DNA of 11,939 nt from Rhodospirillaceae bacterium (GCA_002722095.1 PBKG01000011.1:45099-57037), one strand, 5' to 3'; counted from the stretch's first letter, positions 1 through 9,226 are shown. The notes: generated by a model not told the origin, from the letters alone. Made by a program: numbers and translations.

Positions 1-810
1 GGGCAAAGAAAATCGAATGAATCCGTAGCCGCCCATTTTCAGCAGGACGCCGGCTAGGATTACGGAGCCTGCTGTCGGCGCTTCCACGTGGGCGTCCGGT
101 AGCCAGGTATGGACAGGCCACATGGGAATCTTGACCGCGAATGACGCAAAGAATGCGAGCCACAGCCATATCTGAAGCGAGCGGTCAAACTTGAAATCGA
201 ACAGTTCGGGTATGCTGGTCGTTTTGGCGGTGAGGTAGATCGCCAGCATCGCCAATAGCATCAGCACCGAACCAAGCAGCGTATAGAGAAAGAACTTGAA
301 TGACGCGTAGACCCGTCGGGGGCCGCCCCAAACGCCGATGATGATGAACATCGGGATGAGCACGCCCTCGAAGAAGATGTAAAAAAGGAACATGTCCAAG
401 GCGCAAAACATGCCGACCATGAAGGTTTCGAGCGCTAGGAAGGCAATCATATATTCGCGCACGTGGGACTTGATTGCCTCCCAACTGGCAAGCACGCAAA
501 TCGGCGTCAGGAACGTGGACAGAAGCACGAAAAACAGCGAGATTCCGTCGATACCCACGTAGTAGTGAATGCCGAAGGATTTGATCCACTCGACCTTTTC
601 GACGAACTGAAAATCGGCTCGCGTGGAATCGAACTGCAGCCACAAGAACAGCGAGACCACAAAAGTTGCAAGCGATGCCCATAGGGCAATCCAGCGCGCG
701 CTCCCGGCGGCCTCTTCTTCAGAGGCCTTGAAGGAATAGGTCAACAGGATGAAGAGCACGCCGACAAGCGGCGTGAAGATGACAATGCTGAGCAGGTGTA
801 AGCTTGCCAT
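1..810 (-). CDS. nuoM: NADH-quinone oxidoreductase subunit M, partial (3' end outside window)
   Basis: This is an antiporter-like (Mrp-type) proton-pumping subunit in the membrane arm of complex I. The first 270 codons are visible from the ATG at 810. The frame is still open at position 1, and the family is usually about 500 residues, so roughly half is missing. The part seen is strongly hydrophobic with many membrane helices. It contains the TM5 glutamate in FFEGV (E148), the central TM7 lysine in FAVKIPMW (K227) and the next-helix lysine in [11 protein letters not shown] (K258). These correspond to the essential E144, K234 and K265 of Escherichia coli NuoM. The conserved [13 protein letters not shown] segment (residues 234-246) also marks this family rather than NuoL or NuoN. 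The start lies 6 nt after the nuoL stop, behind a GGGGTAGG stretch that can serve as Shine-Dalgarno. nuoN is expected beyond the left edge. Confidence 0.98.
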   Translation of the reverse strand, partial: MASLHLLSIVIFTPLVGVLFILLTYSFKASEEEAAGSARWIALWASLATFVVSLFLWLQFDSTRADFQFVEKVEWIKSFGIHYYVGIDGISLFFVLLSTFLTPICVLASWEAIKSHVREYMIAFLALETFMVGMFCALDMFLFYIFFEGVLIPMFIIIGVWGGPRRVYASFKFFLYTLLGSVLMLLAMLAIYLTAKTTSIPELFDFKFDRSLQIWLWLAFFASFAVKIPMWPVHTWLPDAHVEAPTAGSVILAGVLLKMGGYGFIRFSLP

Positions 811-816
811 GGCGCC

Positions 817-2772
817 CTACCCCGATTGGCCCCAGAAGACGTACCAGCTTACGAGGCAGACCAAACCGATCAGCATGGCAAACGCATAGTGATAGACGTA
901 ACCGGTCTGCAGGATACTAGCGAGCCGCGAAAACCGAAGCGTGGTCGATGCGATACCGTCCGGACCCACCCCGTCGATCACCGCACCATCGCCGGACTTC
1001 CAGAGATGCCGCCCAATAACAAATGACGGCTTGACGAAGAGCCGATCATAAAGCTCGTCGAAATACCATTTGTTGTAGGAAAACTCATAAAGCGGCTTGA
1101 TTTTGGTCGCAACCATGCCCGGCAATTCGGTGTTGCGAATATAAAACATGTAGGCAATACCGATGCCGATGAGACCGACCACTAGCGGCGATACCTTGAC
1201 CCAGAGTGGTGCCAGGTGAGCGGTTTCAAGTGCGGTATGGGTCGGCAGCATAAGAAGCGATTTGCCCCAGAAATCATGCATCGCCGCGCCTCCGCCTGCG
1301 AATACGTCGTGGCCGATATAACCGGCTACTAATGCGCCCGCAGCCAATACGAGCAAGGGCACCCACATGATGGCCGGCGATTCATGGACATGGGCCAGGG
1401 TTTTCTCGTCGCAACGGGCCTCGCCATGGAAGGTTAGGAAAAGCAGGCGCCAGGAATAGAACGCGGTCATGAAGGCTGCAATAAGTCCGAGCCAGAACGC
1501 GTATTGACCCACTATCGAATGCGCCTGCCATGCGGACTCGAGAATGATGTCCTTCGAATGGAAACCCGCGAAACCGCCAATACCCGGAATACCAATCCCA
1601 GCCAATGCAAGTGAGCCGATCCACATATAGGCGTAGGTAATCGGCACCATTTTCCGGATCCCGCCCATCTTCCGCATGTCTTGTTCATCGGACATGGCAT
1701 GGATCACACAACCGGATCCGAGGAAGAGCAGTGCTTTGAAAAAGGCATGGGTGAAAAGATGGAACATGGCTGCGCCGTAGGCGGAGACGCCGGCGGCAAA
1801 AAACATGTAGCCCAACTGCGAACAGGTGGAATAGGCAATCACCCTTTTGATATCGTTCTGGGTCAAACCGACAGTTGCCGCGAAAAATGCGGTTGTCGCC
1901 CCCACCACGGTAACAACCGCAAGCGCGGTTTCGGAGTATTCGAACAACGGCGAAAGCCGACAGACCATGAATACCCCAGCAGTCACCATGGTTGCGGCAT
2001 GGATCAGCGCGGAGACCGGTGTGGGGCCTTCCATCGCATCCGGCAGCCAGGTGTGGAGCCCAAGTTGGGCCGACTTGCCCATGGCACCGATAAACAGCAA
2101 CAAGCAAAGGATGGTGATTGCGTGAAACTCGATATCGAGAAACACCAGCGTCGCGTCCGCTTGGCCGGCGACGTGGGGAAAAATTTCCGCAAACTGGATG
2201 GTGCCGAATAATACGAAGACGCCGAAAATGCCAAGAGCGAAGCCAAAATCGCCAACGCGATTGACCACGAAAGCCTTGATCGCTGCCGCATTGGCGCTTG
2301 GTTTATCAAACCAATAGCCAATCAAAAGATACGAGCAGAGCCCGACCCCTTCCCAACCGAAAAACATTTGAATCAGATTATCGGCGGTCACCAGCATCAG
2401 CATGAAGAAGGTGAAAAAACTGAGATAGGCGAAGAAGCGCGGGATCGACTTATCGTGATGCATGTAGCCGATCGAGTACCAATGAACGACGCTGGAAACC
2501 GTGGTCACCACCACCAGCATCACCGCGGTTAGCTGGTCGATAAGCAAGGTCCAATCGAAAACGAATTTATCGACCGCAACCCAGCTTAGGAGCTGGACCG
2601 TCCTCGGCCCACCGCCCCAGATCACGTCGACGAACAGGACCCAGGAGAGCGTTGCGGAAATCGTAAGAAAAATGCACGTGACGAGCATCGAGCCGCGATC
2701 ACGCAATACAAAGCCGAAGAGCCCGGCTAATGTGGCGCCGATCAAGGGCAGGAATACGACTGCGATTTCCAT
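817..2772 (-). CDS. nuoL: NADH-quinone oxidoreductase subunit L
   Basis: This is the largest and most distal antiporter-like proton-pumping subunit of the complex I membrane arm. At 651 aa it is full length for the family. Proton-path residues are visible: E141 in GWEGVG (TM5), D175 in NRVGDFGF, K233 in MGKSAQLGLHTW (TM7), K346 in HAFFKALLF and K407 in FHSKDII (TM12). The HTWLPDAMEGPTPVSALIHAATMV region (about 240-263) is a family hallmark. Residues about 550-582 hold the amphipathic lateral helix region with the conserved NKWYFDELYD motif, and a final membrane helix closes the protein at about 628-647. This C-terminal extension separates NuoL from NuoM and NuoN. The ATG at 2772 is 6 nt after the nuoK stop, and its ribosome site (AAGG) falls inside the end of nuoK, suggesting coupled translation. 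Nothing appears truncated or mutated. Confidence 0.99.
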   Translation of the reverse strand: MEIAVVFLPLIGATLAGLFGFVLRDRGSMLVTCIFLTISATLSWVLFVDVIWGGGPRTVQLLSWVAVDKFVFDWTLLIDQLTAVMLVVVTTVSSVVHWYSIGYMHHDKSIPRFFAYLSFFTFFMLMLVTADNLIQMFFGWEGVGLCSYLLIGYWFDKPSANAAAIKAFVVNRVGDFGFALGIFGVFVLFGTIQFAEIFPHVAGQADATLVFLDIEFHAITILCLLLFIGAMGKSAQLGLHTWLPDAMEGPTPVSALIHAATMVTAGVFMVCRLSPLFEYSETALAVVTVVGATTAFFAATVGLTQNDIKRVIAYSTCSQLGYMFFAAGVSAYGAAMFHLFTHAFFKALLFLGSGCVIHAMSDEQDMRKMGGIRKMVPITYAYMWIGSLALAGIGIPGIGGFAGFHSKDIILESAWQAHSIVGQYAFWLGLIAAFMTAFYSWRLLFLTFHGEARCDEKTLAHVHESPAIMWVPLLVLAAGALVAGYIGHDVFAGGGAAMHDFWGKSLLMLPTHTALETAHLAPLWVKVSPLVVGLIGIGIAYMFYIRNTELPGMVATKIKPLYEFSYNKWYFDELYDRLFVKPSFVIGRHLWKSGDGAVIDGVGPDGIASTTLRFSRLASILQTGYVYHYAFAMLIGLVCLVSWYVFWGQSG

Positions 2773-2778
2773 ATCCGC

Positions 2779-3087
2779 TTAGCCCTTCATCATGTTGATG
2801 TCTTCGACGGCAATGGAACCGCGATTACGGTAATAGACCACGAGGATAGCGAGCCCGATCGCAGCCTCGGCGGCAGCGACGGTGAGGACAAACATCGCAA
2901 AAATCTGTCCCACGAGATCCTGAAGATGCGTGGAAAAGGCGACGAAATTAATATTGACTGCGAGCAGCATCAACTCGATCGACATCAGAATGATAATCAC
3001 GTTCTTCCGGTTGAGAAAAATGCCGAAAAGCCCGAGCGCGAATAAAATTGCCCCGAGAGCGAGATAGTGTCCGAGAACGATTTCCAT
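2779..3087 (-). CDS. nuoK: NADH-quinone oxidoreductase subunit K
   Basis: This small three-helix membrane subunit is homologous to mitochondrial ND4L and MrpC and is part of the fourth proton channel of complex I, next to NuoJ and NuoN. The length of 102 aa is typical. Both family glutamates in the membrane are present: E38 in [11 protein letters not shown] (helix 2) and E74 in [13 protein letters not shown] (helix 3). These correspond to E36 and E72 of the E. coli protein, which are needed for activity. The segment from [12 protein letters not shown] through NINFVAF and the C-terminal YYRNRGSI stretch are diagnostic. The ATG at 3087 lies 2 nt after the nuoJ stop (TAG, GT, ATG). A GGGAG upstream lies within the end of nuoJ, so initiation is probably coupled to termination of nuoJ. 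Confidence 0.99.
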   Translation of the reverse strand: MEIVLGHYLALGAILFALGLFGIFLNRKNVIIILMSIELMLLAVNINFVAFSTHLQDLVGQIFAMFVLTVAAAEAAIGLAILVVYYRNRGSIAVEDINMMKG

Positions 3088-3089
3088 AC

Positions 3090-3704
3090 CTAAATCCCGC
3101 TCCCGGTTTCGACTTTGACAACTTCGACCGCGTCTTCGGGTTTGCGATCGAGTTGGTTCGCGATGCGCTGTCGCTTAACTCCTTCGCGGTGGCGAAGTGT
3201 AAGAACGATTGCCCCGACCATGGCAATTAGGAGAATGATCCCGGCTGCCTGGAAGAGATAGACATAATCCGTATAGATCAGGCGGCCGATCGCCAGTGTG
3301 TTGGAGGTCCCGGCCGCGGCTTCGGTGTTGATAACCGTGCCAGCAACCTTGCCAGGCTTGACGACCCAGCCAGCCACCACCAAGAGCAATTCGACAATCA
3401 GTACCAGCCCTATAAGCGCGCCAACCGGAAGATATTGTAGAAAGCCTTGGCGGAGCTCGACAAAGTTAATGTCGAGCATCATGACGACGAAAAGGAACAG
3501 CACTGCGACCGCGCCCACATAGACAACCACAAGGATCATAGCCAGGAATTCCGCGCCCATAAGAACGAAGAGGCCCGCGGAATTAAAAAAGGCGAGGATC
3601 AGGAACAATACCGAGTGAACTGGGTTTCGCGAGCCTATCACCATGACGCCGGAAGCGACGGTAACACTAGCAAAAACGTAAAATGCGATGGCTTGCAGTT
3701 CCAT
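3090..3704 (-). CDS. nuoJ: NADH-quinone oxidoreductase subunit J
   Basis: This membrane subunit is homologous to ND6. It links the quinone-site subunit NuoH to the proton channels, and its third helix changes conformation during turnover in known structures. The 204-aa protein has five hydrophobic helices. The conserved TM3 stretch runs from AEFLAMI through [16 protein letters not shown] (about 51-77), where family structures show a pi-bulge. The last 35 residues form a charged tail after [12 protein letters not shown], longer than in E. coli (184 aa) and in my recollection typical of alphaproteobacteria. The start is fixed: the frame upstream of the ATG at 3704 has no other start codon before an in-frame TAA at about 3744. 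The 15 nt before the ATG are C-rich and contain no recognisable Shine-Dalgarno, unlike most other genes here. It is separated from nuoI by 49 nt, the largest gap in the window. Confidence 0.98.
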   Translation of the reverse strand: MELQAIAFYVFASVTVASGVMVIGSRNPVHSVLFLILAFFNSAGLFVLMGAEFLAMILVVVYVGAVAVLFLFVVMMLDINFVELRQGFLQYLPVGALIGLVLIVELLLVVAGWVVKPGKVAGTVINTEAAAGTSNTLAIGRLIYTDYVYLFQAAGIILLIAMVGAIVLTLRHREGVKRQRIANQLDRKPEDAVEVVKVETGSGI

Positions 3705-3753
3705 GGGTGATCGGGGGTCTAGTGGACTTTTAACTGATTGCGGTTAATGAGAC
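3705..3753. other. 49-nt nuoI-nuoJ spacer with a small inverted repeat
   Basis: This is the longest non-coding stretch in the window. It contains one perfect 5-bp inverted repeat (TTAAC at 3730-3734, GTTAA at 3743-3747) with an 8-nt loop. The arms are AT-rich and short, and no T-run characteristic of an intrinsic terminator follows. On the minus strand the segment next to nuoJ is C-rich (ACCCCCGATCACCC) and lacks a Shine-Dalgarno. I see no small ORF, promoter pair or RNA gene here. It could be a weak RNA structure or simply drift. Confidence 0.5.
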
Positions 3754-4242
3754 CTATCGGTACGGCGCGTCGAGCGTGATGTTGCTAGCTAGCTCGCTTT
3801 CCCAACGTTCGCCATTCTCCAGCAGTTTATCCTTGTTGTAGAAAAGTTCTTCGCGAGTTTCCGTTGCAAATTCGTAATTCGGGCCTTCCACAATGGCATC
3901 TACAGGGCAGGCTTCCTGGCAGAAGCCGCAATAGATGCATTTGGTCATGTCGATATCGTAGCGCGTCGTTCGTCGGCTGCCGTCCTCGCGAGGTTCAGCT
4001 TCGATGGTGATCGCCTGGGCCGGACAGACCGCTTCGCAAAGTTTGCAGGCGATGCAACGCTCCTCGCCATTGGGATAGCGGCGTAGCGCATGTTCTCCTC
4101 GAAAGCGCGGGCCCAGCGGGCCTTTTTCGTAAGGGTAGTTAATCGTGTGTTTGCGTTTGAACATGGTCTTGAAGGTTAGCCACATCCCGGCCACCAATTC
4201 GACCAGCAAAAATCCGCGCGCGGTGCGATCCAGTAGGGCCAT
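3754..4242 (-). CDS. nuoI: NADH-quinone oxidoreductase subunit I, two [4Fe-4S] clusters
   Basis: This is the peripheral-arm ferredoxin-like subunit that passes electrons from NuoG to cluster N2 in NuoB through clusters N6a and N6b. The protein is 162 aa, normal for the family. Two complete 8Fe ferredoxin motifs are visible: [12 protein letters not shown] (C63, C66, C69, C73) and [12 protein letters not shown] (C102, C105, C108, C112). The pattern matches 2[4Fe-4S] with crossed fourth cysteines. The N-terminal 30 residues form an amphipathic helix ([19 protein letters not shown]) that seats the subunit on the membrane arm, followed by the family motif [29 protein letters not shown] (about 35-63). 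The ATG at 4242 lies 4 nt after the nuoH stop and has the strongest ribosome site in the window, GGGAGGT, embedded in the last codons of nuoH. All eight cluster ligands are intact. Confidence 0.99.
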   Translation of the reverse strand: MALLDRTARGFLLVELVAGMWLTFKTMFKRKHTINYPYEKGPLGPRFRGEHALRRYPNGEERCIACKLCEAVCPAQAITIEAEPREDGSRRTTRYDIDMTKCIYCGFCQEACPVDAIVEGPNYEFATETREELFYNKDKLLENGERWESELASNITLDAPYR

Positions 4243-4246
4243 GACG

Positions 4247-5281
4247 CTACCTCCCGCCCCCGGCCGTCGGCACCAAATCGAAAACGAAAAGGAAGCCGGC
4301 AGTCAAAATGACGAATAGTAGCGAAAGGGGCAAAAAGACTTTCCAGCCAAGACGCATCAGCTGATCGTAGCGGTAGCGCGGAAAGGTTGCGCGTACCCAC
4401 AGGAAACAGAAAAGCACCGCCATAATTTTGAGAACGAACCAAATCGGCCCTGGAACCCAGGTGAAGGGGGCGACTTCGAATGGCGGTAACCATCCGCCAA
4501 GGAACAGCACCGCGGTCATACCGCTCATCAAAATCATGTTCGCGTATTCGCCGAGGAAGAACATGGCGAAGGTCATCGAGGAATATTCGACGTTATAGCC
4601 GGAGACCAGCTCCGCTTCCGCTTCCGGTAAATCGAAGGGCGCGCGGTTCGTTTCTGCCAATGCGGAAATGAAAAACACGATGAACATCGGAAATAGCGGA
4701 ACGCAAAACCAATTAATGATGCTTCCTTTTTGCGCCATCACTATGTCCGTCAAATTTAACGAGCCGACCGCGAGGAGCACAGTGATGATGACAAAGCCGA
4801 TCGAGACTTCGTAGGAAACCATTTGAGCGGCGGAGCGTAGCGCGCCCAAGAAGGCATACTTCGAGTTAGAGGCCCAGCCGGCCATGATGATGCCATAGAC
4901 GCCAAGGGACGAAATTGCGAACAGATAGAGTACGCCCACATTGATATCGGCGAGCACAAGACCTTCCCCGAAGGGAATGACCGCCCAGGCGATCAGCGCC
5001 AGGATAAGGGTAATCATCGGTGCCAATACGAATACGATCCGATTGGCACTGGCCGGGATCACCGTCTCTTTTAGAAATAGTTTCAATCCGTCCGCGAGGG
5101 GCTGCAATAACCCGAACGGTCCGACCACGTTCGGCCCCCGGCGAAGCTGAATCCAGCCTATCACTTTGCGCTCGGCGAGAGTGAGGTACGCAACGCCTAG
5201 TAACAACGGCACCACGATGGCGAGAATGCCCGCAACCATCCAAGCGGTCGGAATCACATATGTGTCGATAAACTCAACCAT
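4247..5281 (-). CDS. nuoH: NADH-quinone oxidoreductase subunit H
   Basis: This is the membrane subunit (ND1 homologue) that forms the entry and hydrophobic part of the ubiquinone tunnel and joins the peripheral to the membrane arm. At 344 aa with about eight membrane helices it is full length. Signature regions are [17 protein letters not shown] (35-51), [25 protein letters not shown] (135-159) and the acidic quinone-tunnel loop, [16 protein letters not shown] followed by [10 protein letters not shown] (209-234). The C-terminal motif [20 protein letters not shown] (295-314) is also present. The many carboxylates of the acidic loop (E210, D217, E220, E222, E224, E232) are all conserved. The ATG at 5281 overlaps the end of nuoG by 8 nt, with GGGA just upstream, so translation is probably coupled. 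The short Gly/Arg C-terminus supplies the nuoI ribosome site. Confidence 0.99.
   Translation of the reverse strand: MVEFIDTYVIPTAWMVAGILAIVVPLLLGVAYLTLAERKVIGWIQLRRGPNVVGPFGLLQPLADGLKLFLKETVIPASANRIVFVLAPMITLILALIAWAVIPFGEGLVLADINVGVLYLFAISSLGVYGIIMAGWASNSKYAFLGALRSAAQMVSYEVSIGFVIITVLLAVGSLNLTDIVMAQKGSIINWFCVPLFPMFIVFFISALAETNRAPFDLPEAEAELVSGYNVEYSSMTFAMFFLGEYANMILMSGMTAVLFLGGWLPPFEVAPFTWVPGPIWFVLKIMAVLFCFLWVRATFPRYRYDQLMRLGWKVFLPLSLLFVILTAGFLFVFDLVPTAGGGR
4249..4255 (-). promoter_or_regulatory. Strong Shine-Dalgarno of nuoI
   Basis: On the minus strand this reads GGGAGGT, six nucleotides before the nuoI ATG at 4242. It overlaps the final Arg codon and stop codon of nuoH. It confirms the nuoI start and means ribosomes finishing nuoH uncover the site. 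Confidence 0.75.
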
Positions 5282-7343
5282 CGGTTCCCGTCGCTTGCGC
5301 CGGTAGTACGCCTAATTCTTCAGTACACCGCGCCATGGTTTCGGATGAGCGTGCGATTGCATTGGTCATATAGAAGTTCGGCACCGCGCCAACGAGCGGC
5401 GCGGCATCGAAAGCGCCAGATTTGGGCGCAAAAGCATTCCAATCGCTGGGCTCGAGCGTGTCGATTGCCAGCATCGAAGGATGCGCATCGCGCAATGCGG
5501 TGCGGAGATCGGCCAGCGTGTCGTAGGAGAGCGCCTGGCCGACCTCGCCGGACAGAGCGCGGATGATCGCCCAATCCTCGCGCGCGTCGCCCGGCGGGAA
5601 AGTCGCGCGGGTAGCGGACTGCACCCGGCCTTCGGTGTTTACGTAAGTCGCGGATTTTTCCGTATAGGCGGCCCCCGGCAGGATTACATCCGCACGATGG
5701 GCGCCGGCATCGCCGTGATGGCCCTGATAGACCACGAAGGCGTCACCGAAACGGTCCATATCCAGTTCGTCCGCGCCCAGCAGGTAAACCACATCGATAT
5801 CGCCCGCCTGCGCTTTAGCCTGGATGGCAGTGACATCCGCCCCGCCGTCGCCGGGGACGAAACCGATATCGAGGCCCCCTACTCGCCCGGCGGCACTATG
5901 CAAGACGTTAAATCCGTTCCAGTCATCGTCGACCATGCCGGTTGTATCGGCAATTTGTTTAGCGGCCGCGAGGATCGCCTCACCGTCGGAGCGTGTGAGC
6001 GCCCCCATGCCCAGAATAACCATCGGCCGTTCGGCTTTGGACAGGGTCTTGAAGAATGGATGCTCCCCATCTGCGAGAGATTTCAATGCGTCGAGGCTGT
6101 CGCCGAGATAATCGTAATCGTATGTGAGATCGCCTGGCTCACCGATAAGTGCTACCGGAAGCCGATCATAGAACCAACTACGGCGAATGCGCGCGTTTAG
6201 AACTGCCGCTTCGGCGCGGGGGTTGGTGCCGATTAATAGCAATGCATCGGTTTCATCGAGGCCGACTATGCCGGAATTGAAGATGTAGCCGGCACGCGCC
6301 CCTGCATCCAGTTTGGCCCCGTCCTGGCGACAGTCGAGATGAGGTGAGCCGAGTTTGGTCATCAAATCCTTGAGCGCATACATGCTTTCGACGCAGGCAA
6401 GATCACCCGCGATCGCCGCCATTCTGTCACCGCTGGAGGATTTCATTCGCGCGGCGATGGCACCAAATGCCTCACCCCAGTCCGCCGGTTTGAGCTTTCC
6501 GTCGGCTTCTCGCACATAAGGCCGGTCGAGACGTTGGCGCGAAAGACCGTCGCAGGCAAAACGGGTTTTGTCCGAAATCCATTCTTCGTTCACGTCCTCG
6601 TGCAGCCGCGGCAACACGCGCAACACCTCGTTTCCACGCGCATCGATACGGACATTGCACCCCTGTGCATCCATTACATCGATGGTCTCGGTCTTGGTTA
6701 ACTCCCAGGGCCGCGCGGTAAAAGCGTAAGGTTTCGAGGTCAGCGCACCTACTGGACAGAGATCGATGACATTCCCCGAAAGCTCCGAATGGATGGCCTC
6801 TTCGAGGGTGGAAATCTCCGCATGCTCGCCGCGGTTCAGCAATCCGATGGCGTCGACACCGGCGACTTCCGAAGAGAACCTGACGCAGCGTGTGCAATGG
6901 ATGCAGCGGGTCATGATCGTCTTGACCAGCGGCCCCATATACTTCTCTTTCACTGCCCGCTTGTTCTCCGCGTAACGGCTACCGTCATAGCCATAGGCCA
7001 TGGCTTGATCTTGCAAGTCGCATTCGCCGCCCTGATCGCAAATCGGGCAATCAAGGGGATGGTTGATAAGCAAGAATTCCATCACCCCGTTTCGGGCTTT
7101 CTTTACCATCTCGCTATCGGTCTTGATTTCCATGCCATCGGCGACCGGAAGCGCACAGGACGCCTGGGGCTTCGGCGGGCCCGGAGAGACTTCCACCAAA
7201 CACATGCGGCAATTGCCTGCGACCGAAAGACGCTCGTGATAGCAAAAACGCGGAATTTCCACGCCAGCCTTCTCGCAGGCCTGAATTACGGACATGCCTG
7301 CGTCGACTTCGATCTCTTTTCCGTCGATGGTGACTGTTGGCAT
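5274..7343 (-). CDS. nuoG: NADH-quinone oxidoreductase subunit G (iron-sulfur, 75-kDa type)
   Basis: This is the largest peripheral subunit. It carries electrons from NuoF towards NuoI. With the start at 7343 it is 689 aa, the alphaproteobacterial/mitochondrial size. In order: an N-terminal 2Fe-2S ferredoxin domain with C34, C45, C48 and C63 (N1b); the His-liganded 4Fe-4S motif [18 protein letters not shown] with H95, C99, C102, C108 (N5); CIHCTRC with C147, C150, C153 plus C196 in DLCPVGAL (N4); then a molybdopterin-oxidoreductase-like domain (about 217-600) that holds no cofactor in this family. The four-cysteine N7 motif is not complete; only C229 and C264 remain. The open frame extends 44 codons further upstream into nuoF, but that leader is Arg-rich and unlike the family. 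[13 protein letters not shown] at 7343 is the normal N-terminus and has a ribosome site. It sits 8 nt after nuoF and overlaps nuoH by 8 nt. Confidence 0.98.
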   Translation of the reverse strand: MPTVTIDGKEIEVDAGMSVIQACEKAGVEIPRFCYHERLSVAGNCRMCLVEVSPGPPKPQASCALPVADGMEIKTDSEMVKKARNGVMEFLLINHPLDCPICDQGGECDLQDQAMAYGYDGSRYAENKRAVKEKYMGPLVKTIMTRCIHCTRCVRFSSEVAGVDAIGLLNRGEHAEISTLEEAIHSELSGNVIDLCPVGALTSKPYAFTARPWELTKTETIDVMDAQGCNVRIDARGNEVLRVLPRLHEDVNEEWISDKTRFACDGLSRQRLDRPYVREADGKLKPADWGEAFGAIAARMKSSSGDRMAAIAGDLACVESMYALKDLMTKLGSPHLDCRQDGAKLDAGARAGYIFNSGIVGLDETDALLLIGTNPRAEAAVLNARIRRSWFYDRLPVALIGEPGDLTYDYDYLGDSLDALKSLADGEHPFFKTLSKAERPMVILGMGALTRSDGEAILAAAKQIADTTGMVDDDWNGFNVLHSAAGRVGGLDIGFVPGDGGADVTAIQAKAQAGDIDVVYLLGADELDMDRFGDAFVVYQGHHGDAGAHRADVILPGAAYTEKSATYVNTEGRVQSATRATFPPGDAREDWAIIRALSGEVGQALSYDTLADLRTALRDAHPSMLAIDTLEPSDWNAFAPKSGAFDAAPLVGAVPNFYMTNAIARSSETMARCTEELGVLPAQATGTDG

Positions 7344-7349
7344 GGTTGT

Positions 7350-7358
7350 CCCTACTCC
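7350..7358 (-). promoter_or_regulatory. Ribosome-binding site of nuoG (decides start)
   Basis: The minus strand reads GGAGTAGGG across the nuoF stop codon. The GGG ends 6 nt before the ATG at 7343; the GGAG lies 11 nt before it. This supports 7343 as the nuoG start instead of the longer in-frame extension to 7475 inside nuoF. Confidence 0.55.
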
Positions 7359-8647
7359 GCCGCCTGCAATACGGGGGCCGATTTCTTGGCATCGAGAATT
7401 CGCTGTTCGATGACGGGCCGGAAATGCCGGATCAATCCCTGTACGGGCCAGGCAGCGCCGTCTCCGAGCGCACAAATTGTGTGGCCTTCGACCTGATTCG
7501 ATACATCGAGCAAGGTGTCGATTTCATCGATAGAAGCATCCCCTGCCGCCATCCTTTCGAGCACCCGCCACATCCAGCCGGTTCCTTCGCGGCACGGTGT
7601 GCATTGGCCACAGCTTTCATGCTTGTAGAAATAGGCCAGTCGCGCGATGGCTTTGATGATATCGGTCGATTTATCCATCACGATGATTGCCGCGGTGCCG
7701 AGGCCGGTCTGCGCTTCTTTCAAAGCATCGAAATCCATCAGTATGTCGTCGCAAACATCTTTCGGGATACAAGGCGTTGAGCTGCCGCCGGGAATGACCG
7801 CCAACAAATTGTCCCAGCCGCCGCGAATTCCGCCAGCATGTTTTTCAATCAATTCCTTCAATGGGATCGACATGGATTCTTCCACATTGCAGGGCTGATT
7901 GACGTGACCGGAGATGCAGAAAACCTTGGTGCCGTGATTGTTCTCACGCCCAAACGACGTGAACCAGCTCGCGCCACGCCGCAGGATCGTCGGCGCGACC
8001 GCAATGGTTTCCACATTGTTTACCGTCGTTGGGCATCCATAGAGGCCAGCCATCGCCGGAAATGGCGGCTTCAGTCGTGGCTGCCCTTTTTTGCCCTCTA
8101 GGCTTTCCAGAAGTGCGGTTTCCTCGCCGCAAATATAGGCGCCGGCCCCTCGATGAACGTAAACATCGAATGCCCAGCCAGACCCGGCCGCATCCGGGCC
8201 CAGGAGCTTTGCTTCGTAGGCTTGGGCAACAGCGGCTTCGAGCTGCATTGCTTCGTTATAGAACTCGCCACGGACATAGATGTATGCCGCGTGGGCACCC
8301 ATGGCGAAGCCCGCAAGCACGCATCCTTCGACCAATTTGTGGGGATCATGGCGCAGGATATCGCGATCTTTGCAGGTGCCTGGTTCGCTCTCGTCCGCAT
8401 TGACGACCAGATAATGAGGACGCTCGCTTTCTTCCTGCGGCATGAACGACCATTTGAGACCGGTTGGGAAACCCGCGCCGCCGCGGCCGCGCAGGCCCGA
8501 TGCCTTCATCTCTTCGATGATCCACTCACGGCCCTTCTTGATGATATCGGCCGTGCCGTCCCAATCGCCGCGCGAGAGAGCGCCTTCGAGACCCCAGTCC
8601 TCGAAGCCATAAAGATTGGTGAAGATACGGTCTTTATCCTGGAGCAT
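7352..8647 (-). CDS. nuoF: NADH-quinone oxidoreductase subunit F (NADH- and FMN-binding)
   Basis: This 51-kDa-type subunit oxidises NADH on FMN and passes electrons to its 4Fe-4S cluster N3. The protein is 431 aa, full length. The NADH/FMN Gly-rich loop [16 protein letters not shown] is at 51-66, the FMN-site segment [14 protein letters not shown] at 83-96, and [19 protein letters not shown] at 167-185. The N3 cluster motif [12 protein letters not shown] supplies C346, C349 and C352, with the fourth ligand C392 in [13 protein letters not shown]. All are intact. The ATG at 8647 directly follows the nuoE stop (TAGATG, zero gap, same reading frame), and a GGCGGA run in the end of nuoE can serve as ribosome site. 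With NuoE and NuoG it forms the detachable NADH dehydrogenase module of complex I. Confidence 0.99.
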   Translation of the reverse strand: MLQDKDRIFTNLYGFEDWGLEGALSRGDWDGTADIIKKGREWIIEEMKASGLRGRGGAGFPTGLKWSFMPQEESERPHYLVVNADESEPGTCKDRDILRHDPHKLVEGCVLAGFAMGAHAAYIYVRGEFYNEAMQLEAAVAQAYEAKLLGPDAAGSGWAFDVYVHRGAGAYICGEETALLESLEGKKGQPRLKPPFPAMAGLYGCPTTVNNVETIAVAPTILRRGASWFTSFGRENNHGTKVFCISGHVNQPCNVEESMSIPLKELIEKHAGGIRGGWDNLLAVIPGGSSTPCIPKDVCDDILMDFDALKEAQTGLGTAAIIVMDKSTDIIKAIARLAYFYKHESCGQCTPCREGTGWMWRVLERMAAGDASIDEIDTLLDVSNQVEGHTICALGDGAAWPVQGLIRHFRPVIEQRILDAKKSAPVLQAAE

Positions 8648-9226
8648 CTATTCCGCCGCCCCCGTCAATGTGGTCCGTCCTTCGACAGGCTCCGAGCTCG
8701 TGCGCCCTATTTGCGAGCCCATAGGCCGGTCCTTGCCCGCTTTCAAATCGTCCAATACTTCAATCACATTATTCGCGTCCAAATCTTCGTAAAGGTCATC
8801 GTTGATCTGAACGACGGGTGCATTCACGCAAGCGCCGAGACACTCCACTTCCATCAAGCTGAAAAGCCCGTCCTCAGTGGTTTCGCCCATGCCTATACCG
8901 AGATGTTCTTTGATGGCCTCGACCACCGGGCCGGAATCACGCAACCAACAAGGCGTCGTGGTGCAGCATTGCAGAAGATATTTCCCAACCGGCTTCAAAT
9001 TGATCATGGTGTAGAAGGTGGCGACTTCGATCACGCGAATGCGCGGCATATCGAGCATTTCGGCGATGCAATCGACCGCTTCATCGGAGACGTGTCCACC
9101 GATTTGGCGTTGCGCGAGATCCAGCAACGGCAGCACGGCACTTTGCTGACGGCCCTCGGGATATTTGGCAATCGCGCGTTCCACCTGGGGCACGTATTCG
9201 CCGGAAAATTCGAAGGTTTCGCTCAT
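8648..9226 (-). CDS. nuoE: NADH-quinone oxidoreductase subunit E, [2Fe-2S]
   Basis: This 24-kDa-type subunit of the N module binds 2Fe-2S cluster N1a next to the FMN of NuoF. The 192-aa protein has a helical N-terminal part with KYPEGRQQSAVLPLLDLAQ (21-39) and EVATFYTMINLKPVGKY (67-83), then a thioredoxin-like domain. Cluster ligands are C88 and C93 (QCCTTTPCWLR) and C129 and C133 (VECLGACVNAP). The last 25 residues (SQIGRTSSEPVEG onward) form a tail seen in alphaproteobacterial NuoE and absent from the E. coli protein. Within the tail, the DNA for EPVEGR resembles half of a widespread dispersed palindromic repeat (see findings). The ATG at 9226 lies 9 nt after nuoD and has an AGGCAGGA ribosome site. 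The stop is TAG, immediately followed by the nuoF ATG. Confidence 0.98.
   Translation of the reverse strand: MSETFEFSGEYVPQVERAIAKYPEGRQQSAVLPLLDLAQRQIGGHVSDEAVDCIAEMLDMPRIRVIEVATFYTMINLKPVGKYLLQCCTTTPCWLRDSGPVVEAIKEHLGIGMGETTEDGLFSLMEVECLGACVNAPVVQINDDLYEDLDANNVIEVLDDLKAGKDRPMGSQIGRTSSEPVEGRTTLTGAAE

Noticed and set aside
1681..2211. Plus-strand open frame of 176 codons opposite nuoL
   Set aside because: It is antisense-aligned to conserved NuoL codons, and its composition is an artefact of the complement of membrane-helix codons.
3730..3747. Inverted repeat in the nuoI-nuoJ spacer as a transcription terminator
   Set aside because: The stem is only 5 bp and AT-rich with an 8-nt loop and no following T-run, and essential operon genes continue downstream.
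5481..6200. Plus-strand open frame of 239 codons opposite nuoG
   Set aside because: It is codon-aligned antisense to a well-conserved gene, with no family resemblance and no ribosome site of note. The similar frame at 6789-7496 is rejected for the same reason.
7344..7475. 44-codon N-terminal extension of nuoG
   Set aside because: It lies inside the nuoF coding region, is Arg/Cys-rich and unlike the family N-terminus. The ATG at 7343 has a ribosome site and begins the ferredoxin domain normally.
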